From Rhodoblastus sphagnicola (GTDB lineage: Bacteria; Pseudomonadota; Alphaproteobacteria; Rhizobiales; Beijerinckiaceae): a stretch of DNA of 42,968 bases. This document shows positions 33,863-41,100 of the stretch, in pieces. Under the pieces are notes generated by a model. The model was given only the letters and a program-made list of their open reading frames with translations. It ran no database searches and was not told where the DNA came from. The position numbers and the translations under genes are program-made. Numbering within the stretch: position 1 is the first letter of the stretch; every line of letters begins with the position of its first letter. The stretch lies in the NCBI RefSeq assembly GCF_002937075.1, contig NZ_NHSJ01000109.1:1-42968 (forward strand), written 5' to 3'.

Positions 33863-34873
33863 ATGAGCCCACAACCAGCTAAGGTCGAACCAGAGGCGCT
33901 CAAGAGCGAGGCATATGAATGGGTCTTGCGCCTGACCTCCGGCGAGGCCACCGCGGCCGATGTCCAAGCCCTGAATCGCTGGCGGCGGATCAGCCGCGCG
34001 CACCGGCAAGCTTTCGCGGAGGCCAATCTGCTTTGGGACCAGTTGCGGCCCGCCGCGGCCGAATCTCTGAGCCGAAGCGCTGCCGCGTCGCAGGCCTTCG
34101 CTCGCGGGCGCCCCTCAACATCGGGGGGAGGGCTTGGGCGAAGAGCCTTTCTGGGCGGCGCGCTGGCGGCCTCGGCCGCCGCCGTGGGCTATGTCGCCAT
34201 GCGGCCGCCGCTCGGTCTTTGGCCTTCGCTCTCGGAGATGGCGGCCGACTTTCGCACCGGCGTCGGCCAGCAGAAGGAAGTCGCATTGCGGCACAACGTG
34301 CTCGTCAGGCTGAATACGCGCAGCAGCATCGCGGTGCTTGCGGCCGGGGCCGGCGAGGCGAAAGCCGATCGTGTCGAATTGATTTCCGGAGAGGCCGCGA
34401 TCGCGGCCATGGACGATGCGTCGCGCCAAGTGACCGTGGTGGCGGCGCAGGGCGAGACAATTGCGAGCAATGCGCGATTCAATGTCCGTTATGATGGCCA
34501 GATGGTCTGCGTCACCTGCCTGGAGGGCGATCTTCGGGTGGAGCACCTGGGACGCGCCGCAGGGCTGCGTTCGCATGAGCAGATTGTTTACACGGCATAT
34601 GACCTGGGGTCGGTGGTCAGCGTGGGTCTCGATACGGTGACCGCGTGGGAGCGCGGATTGCTGGTGTTCCGCAACGATCCGCTCGCGCGCGTGATCGAGG
34701 AGGTCAATCGCTATCGGCCGGGCAGGATTTTCTTGATGAACAAGGAACTTGGTCGCCGTCCGGTGCTGGCCACGTTCCGGATCGATCGGATCGATGAAGT
34801 CGTGCCCCGGCTTCAAGCCGTCTTCGGGGTGCAGGTCAAGACGCTGCCTGGAGGCCTTGTTCTTTTAAGTTAG
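33863..34873 (+). CDS. FecR-family anti-sigma factor, module 2
   Basis: A 336-aa FecR-type protein built like its module 1 counterpart. The cytoplasmic domain (AYEWVLRLTSGEATAADVQAL) is followed by a membrane segment with twin arginines (LGRRAFLGGALAASAAAVGY, ~91-110). The shared RPPLGLWPSLSE follows, then the periplasmic FecR domain and a C-terminal domain ending VKTLPGGLVLLS. At the family's Gly-Thr position it has Asn203-Ala204 (IASNARFNV). A CxxC (216-219, CVTC) follows, as in module 1. The ATG at 33863 aligns with the counterpart's domain start. It stands directly before the second adhesin, whose expression it would restrain through the sigma factor. Confidence 0.86.
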   Translation: MSPQPAKVEPEALKSEAYEWVLRLTSGEATAADVQALNRWRRISRAHRQAFAEANLLWDQLRPAAAESLSRSAAASQAFARGRPSTSGGGLGRRAFLGGALAASAAAVGYVAMRPPLGLWPSLSEMAADFRTGVGQQKEVALRHNVLVRLNTRSSIAVLAAGAGEAKADRVELISGEAAIAAMDDASRQVTVVAAQGETIASNARFNVRYDGQMVCVTCLEGDLRVEHLGRAAGLRSHEQIVYTAYDLGSVVSVGLDTVTAWERGLLVFRNDPLARVIEEVNRYRPGRIFLMNKELGRRPVLATFRIDRIDEVVPRLQAVFGVQVKTLPGGLVLLS

Positions 34874-35185
34874 AGGCGACGGCCATTGCTGGCTGATCGG
34901 AAAAAAAATCGGGCGGAATATGTCGGGTTGGGTCGTTGAGACCCGTCAACATTATTGAGCGGGCGCCGACAAAGTCTCCGATGTCGTCACCCGACCGATC
35001 CATTCGCCGATTCCGAAGGTGATTTCCATGTCTGTCCGTCCGCCGATCCGGTCCAACCTGGCCGTCGATGATTGCGTTCAATTGATTGGCGCGAGCCGCC
35101 GGGACGAGCGCGCCCGCGCCTGAGCGGGCGACGGCGCGCCGGCTGACGCAAATTTGTCATCCTTATTACTGACCAAAGGCTTGCC
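34874..35185 (+). other. Leader region of the second adhesin
   Basis: About 310 bases without a gene, holding the presumed promoter and 5' leader. It includes an A-run (GGAAAAAAAATC near 34899-34911) and two hairpins: GGGTC/GACCC at 34930-34944 and CGCCCGC/GCGGGCG at 35111-35130. No ECF-type promoter could be fixed with confidence. Confidence 0.4.
35111..35130 (+). promoter_or_regulatory. GC-rich hairpin in the adhesin leader
   Basis: CGCCCGC (35111-35117), a GCCTGA loop and GCGGGCG (35124-35130) form a perfect 7-bp stem, 55 bases before the adhesin ATG. In the transcript it could affect mRNA stability or attenuate read-through from the FecR gene. No U-run follows. Confidence 0.35.
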
Positions 35186-38100
35186 ATGTCGAACGCTGCT
35201 CCCGCCGTCCGGTCGTTCCCTGTCGCCTCCCCGCCCAGGTTGCTTGAGCCTTTCAGACGCAGAGCGCTGCTTGCTGGCGTGAGCCTCATGGCGCTCCTGC
35301 TGACGGCGCAGGCGGACGCCCGCTGCATTTGCGGCGGCGCCGCCTCTTCGGGTTCGGGCGCCGTGAGCGTCGCGACGGGCGCCGCATTGGACTCGGCGCA
35401 ACAGGCCGCCGCGGCGGCGAAGCAGAGCCAGGCCGCCTTGCTGCGCGCGAAGCAGGCCTTGCAGTCGGTGCAGACGGCGGCGCAGGCCGCGGCGCGGGCC
35501 GGCAATTCGAGCTTCAACGGTCTTGGCGCCGGCGCGCTCCATCCGGTGGTCAATCCCAACAGCAGCACCGACGGCCTCACCGCCTGGACCGGCGCCAGCC
35601 TGCCGACGCAGAGCGTCAGCAACGGCAAATACGACGTCAATATCAGGCAAACGCAGTCGCGGGCGATCCTGTCGTGGGACAGTTTCAATGTCGGTTCGGC
35701 GACTAAGCTGACGTTCGACCAGCAGGGCAATAATGACTGGGTGGCGCTGAACCGGGTGGTCGGCAATTCGATCGCTCCGAGCCAGATTCTCGGCTCCATC
35801 AAGGCCGACGGCGCCGTGCTGGTGATCAACCAGAACGGCGTCATTTTCGGCGCCGGGTCGCAGGTCAACGTGCACTCGCTGATCGCCTCGACGCAGGAGA
35901 TCGGGCGCAGCGCCGATGGCGGCGTGGCGCGCACCATCGCCCAGCGCAACGACGAGTTCCTGAACTACGGCTTGACCGGCTATGCCGAGACCTACACGGG
36001 CGGGTCGACCTTCGCGGGCGTGACCAGTGCGGCGACGGCGCCGGGCGACGCGGCGGTGAAGGTGGAGCAGGGCGCGACGATCACCAGCGACAGCGGCGGC
36101 ATGATCCTGTTGATCGCGCCGAGCGTGACCAATGCCGGCAGGCTGTCGGCGGCGGACGGGCAGGTGAGCCTCGCCGGCGTCAAGGCGCTCACCGGCGGAT
36201 TGACTCTGACGGCTTCGGACGGCAGTTCGACGTCGACCGACCCCTATGTGCGCGGCTATCTGATCGACAGCGGCTACGGCGCGGTGGTCAACAGCGGGCT
36301 GATCGAAGCGGAGCGCGGCTATGTCAGCCTCGGCAACAGCTACGCCACAGTCACCAATTCCGGCATTCTGCGCTCGACCACCAGCGTGTCGGCGAACGGC
36401 GCCATCGACATCGTCGGCCGGACCATCACGCTTTCGCCGGGCAGCATCGTGATGGCGGCGGCGGACGACAAAGGTGAAACCATCCCGCAGGATGCGACCT
36501 CGCTCGCCGCCTTCAAGAGCTCGCAGGTGCGGATCGGCAGCTACGCGTCGGACGTGACGCTTCAGTCCGGCGCGACGATCTGGGCGCCGTCGGGCGACGT
36601 GACGATCGGCGCGAAATCGGGCCAGACGCTGGTCGCCGCGTCCCAAAGCTCCTACTGGGACACGGACACCAGGCAGGACGTTTACATCGCCGGCCACATT
36701 GTCGTGGAAAACGGAGCGACCATCGACGTCGCCGGCCTCAAGGACGTCTCGGTTCCGACTTCGAGCTACAATCTGTCGATCCTGCTGAAGGGCAACGAAC
36801 TCGCCGACAGCGGCGGCTACCAGAACAGTTTTCTCAACGGCGCCACGGTGATGATAGACGCGCGACTGTCGGGCGTGCGTTCCGACGGCGTCGCCTGGAT
36901 CGGCTCGCCCCTGATCTCGGCCGCGGCCTATTACGAGGCGGTCGGGGTCACCGCCGCGCAATTGATGACCAAGGGCGGCAATGTGGCGCTCGGCACCAAT
37001 GGCGGCGTCTATTCGGGCACAACCAACGGTTCGGCGAGCGTGACGGTCAAGCCGGGCGCGTTGATCGACGTCTCCGGCGGCTGGGTGACTTACGAGGCGG
37101 GGCTCGTCACCACCACCAAGCTGTTGACCAGCACCGGCCTCATCGTCGATATCGGCGGCGCTGACCTGTCCAACACCTATGTGGCGATCGCCAGCAGCGG
37201 GTTCACCCGGAACCATGCCCATTGGGGCGTCACGGAGACCTGGGCGAACCTGCTGCGCGGCGACGGGCGCTACGAGGCCGCCTATGCCGAAGGACGCGAC
37301 GCTGGCAGCCTGACCGTGAAGTCGGCCCAGGCCTCGATCGACGGCGTGCTGAACGGAGAAGTCTATCCGGGAGTCCGGCAGATCGCCAAGGGCGAGGCCG
37401 GCAGCGGAAAGACCTCGGTCTACGGCGACCTGCGCAATGTGCAAAAGGCCAATTCGCAGCTCCCCGCCGGCGGCATGCTGTTCGTCCAGGAGATCGGCGT
37501 CAGCCCCGGCTCCGGGATGGGCGCCGGCGGCGACATCCGGGTGGTGGCCGCCTCGGATTCCGCGCCGGTCGACGGCGTCACCGTGCTGTCCGATGCGCTG
37601 CTGAGCGGTTCCGGCCTGTCGCAGGTCTCGCTATGGACCTCCGGCGCGATCAGCGTTGCAAGCAACGCCACGGTCAGCCTGGCCGCCGGCGGCGTGTTCG
37701 ACGCCTATGCGGGGCGCTCAATCAAAATAGCAGGGACGGTGACGGCGCCGTCCGGCAAAATTCTGTTGGAGACCGCCAATTTTGGCTCTACCGGCTCCGC
37801 CTTCAGCAGCGCGGACGACAAGCCCGCGATCGGCTCGTTCGATATCACGGTGACCGGGACGCTGTCGGTCGCCGGGCGCTGGGTCAACGACTATGGCAAG
37901 ACCGGCCTGGACCTCGACGGTCCGGCCTATCTCGACGGCGGCGGCGTCACCATGGTGAGCGCGGCCACCGTCACCGACCAATCCCTTTACGACATCACCG
38001 GCGCCGTCACCGCCTCGACCGACGTCAGCGGCAGCATTTTGCTCGCCGGCGCCAAACTGATCGACCTGTCGAGCGGCGGTCGCGTGAAGCTGGACGGCGC

Positions 38101-41100
38101 CCTGGATCTGTCGGGGAAGGGCGGCAGTCTCGCGCTGATCAATCAGAGCGGCTTCTCTCAGCTCGAGAACGTCACTTATTCGAGCACCGAATCCTACGCG
38201 CGTTTTGGTGAACTCACCGGCTTTCGCGCCCGCTACGAATATGTGACCGGATACTGGGCGCCGGACGCGATCAACCCGACCGCCATCACCTCGACGGTTC
38301 AGTTCGATCCTTCGTCGATCAAGGCGGCGGGCTTTGCCGGCGGCGGCGCCTTCACGCTGTGGGCGCCCGACGTGAAATTCGGCTCGGGCTCGGCCGACGA
38401 CACCGCGCTCGCCACCGCGATTCCGCTCGACTTCTTCCAGAAGGGCTTCGCCAGCTACGACATCACCTCCTACAAGACTCTGCTGGTCGGCAACGCCTTC
38501 GTCAACGCCTCGGGGGTGAGCCTTGGCGGCGCCAACGCGCTGCTGCAGACCCAGACCTACACAGTCAAGGCGGGCGAGACGCTGCTGCTGTCGCAGGCGC
38601 TGCTGCCGAGCGTGCTGACCTCCCAACAGGCGATCGCGCTGCGCAATCTTGCGACGGGCGACGATGTCACCACCGTCCTGACCGCATCGACGCCGACCGA
38701 GACCTGGGATCAGAAGGCGGTGAATCTGACGCTGGACGGCATGATCGAACTGAAAGTGGAGGCCGGCGGCAGCATCGTGTCGGCCCCAGGCGCGGTATTG
38801 ACGGTGGCGAAACTGCTCAATGAGGGCTCCATTCGGCTGCCGGGCGGCAACATCGTGCAGTCGCAGACGCTGCCAAGCGCCTTCGCGGGATATGAGACGA
38901 TCACCGCCACACATGCGCTCTCCGATGTCTTCACGGTCGAGAGCGACGGCTCCATCGTCGAGACCAAGGCCTCCAAGGTCTCCGGCAGCACCAACGCCAC
39001 CTTGGCGATGACCTCGATGGTCTATCTGCTCGGCGATCTCGAGGCCAGCGACGGCATCGTGCTTGCCGAGGGCGGCGTCACGGATCTCTCCGGCGTCAGC
39101 GTGATCAATCCCTACGCCGCCGCTTCCAGCGGGATATCCGGCGTGCGCGCCGGCGCGATCCACGATGCCGGCTCGATCGTCCTGGCGTCGGCCTCGACCT
39201 CCGACAGCGGCTTCTACCGCGGCTCCTATCTCGACGTGATCAAGATCAAGACCGGCAGCTACCGGCCGGGCCTGAAGCTGACCATCGCGACCGACGCGAC
39301 CGTGGCGCTGGACGGCGCCTCCGACACCTATTCGCAGTTGTTCTCAAGCTCATCGGGCGCCAGCGGGGCTGCGCTGGCGCGTCGGGGCGCCGTCGCGCTC
39401 ACCGCCACGCAGGCCTGGAGCGACGCCGGCGCGATCTCGGCCCCCAACGGTTTTACGATCTCGTCAGGCGCGATCCTCAGCGCCAGGGGCGGCTCGGCCT
39501 CGGCCGAGGGCGGCGCGCTGGAGCTCGGCGACGTGGTGCTGACGCAAAGCGTCGCCGACGCCGCGAATTTGTTGTCGGCGGACCAGATCATGGCGTCCGG
39601 CTTCACCTCGCTCGCGGCGCTGGGATCGCTGAGCTCGCAGGGCGACGTGACGCTTGCCCTCGGCAAGGCGTTGTTCGTCGCCTCGCGGCCCTACGACAGC
39701 GGCAGCACCCTCACGACGGCGAACACCAACACCGCCACCGCCAACGCGGTGGTGATCAAGGCCGGCGGCGATCTCGCCGTCACCGCGCCCTATATCGGCC
39801 TGCTCAGCTCGATCGACGTGCTGACCAGGATCACGACCGGCCTCAGCGGGTTGAACACCGTCACGCTGCACGCCACCGAAGCATTCGACATCACCGGCGC
39901 GGTGCTGTTCGATCGCTCGGTTGCGACGACGAAACTGATCAGCGACGGAGACCTTCGTCTCACCGGCGTGCCGGACTACAAGATCAGCTATCTCGGCTAC
40001 ACCAGCAACGTGAGCAACAATCTCACCGCGCTGCTGGCGGTCAATGGCGACCTCGCCATCGCCGCCGCTCAAGTCTATCCGACCACCGGCGCCACCGCGA
40101 CCATCAGCACGGCCAAGACCGGCGGCGCCATCAGCTTCGCGCGATCGACGACGGCGCTGCCGGATGCGCCGTATTCCGCCGGCGGCAGCCTCACGGTGTC
40201 GGCCGGCGACATCGTGCAGGGCGGGGTGATCCGGACGCCGCTCGGCAGCCTGAGGCTGGCGGCGACCGGCGACCTGACGCTGACCGACGGCAGCTACACC
40301 GAGGTCTCCGCCAACGGGTTGATCATCCCTTACGGCGCCACCACCGATGGCGTCGAATGGTATTTTACCCCGACCGGCAGCGCCGCGCTGAGCGCGCCGC
40401 CGGCAAAGCTGCTGACGCTTTCCGGCGCCAACATCAAGGTGACCTCGGGCGCCGTGATCAATATCTCCGGCGGCGGCGACATCACCGCTTATGAATTCGC
40501 CGCCGGGACCGGCGGCTCGCGCGACGTGCTGAACAGCTATAACGACGACGCCTACACCAGCAAGACCGGTTCCACCTATACCGGCGGCGCGCAGGCCTAC
40601 GCCATCGTTCCCGGCCTGTCGGACAAGGCGGTTGCGGCCTACGACCCGGTCTATTCGGCGAATTACGCCAAGCTGTCGTCGGTGACGGGCGTCGGCTCGC
40701 GGGTGCTGATCGACATCGGCGAGGGTCTGAAATGGTACACGCTGCTGCCGGCGCAGTACGCCACGCTGGCGGGCGGGGCGCTGGTGGTGGAGCAGACCGG
40801 CTCGACCAAACTGGCGCTCGGCAGTTCCACCACCCGCGCCGACGGCTCCGTGCTCACGGTCGGCTCCTACGGCAACGCGCTGTCGGGCGCGGCGCAGTCA
40901 TCGACCGCGCTGTTCGCGGTGCAGTCGCAGAGCGTGTTCGAGAAATACTCCTCGATCAAGCTGACCTCGGGCAACAGCTATTTCGCAAAGCTCGCGGCCA
41001 AGAACGACACTGTCACCCCGGCGCTGGCGATCGACGCCGGCAAGCTGGTGCTGAACGCCGGTTCGACGCTGCTGATCGACGCCGTGGCGCGCTCGGCCGC

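Noticed and set aside
35078-39163. Long minus-strand frames opposite the second adhesin
   Set aside because: They have shadow-like Arg/Val/Gly/Asp composition, while the plus strand carries a TPS domain and continuous beta-helix repeats in one frame.
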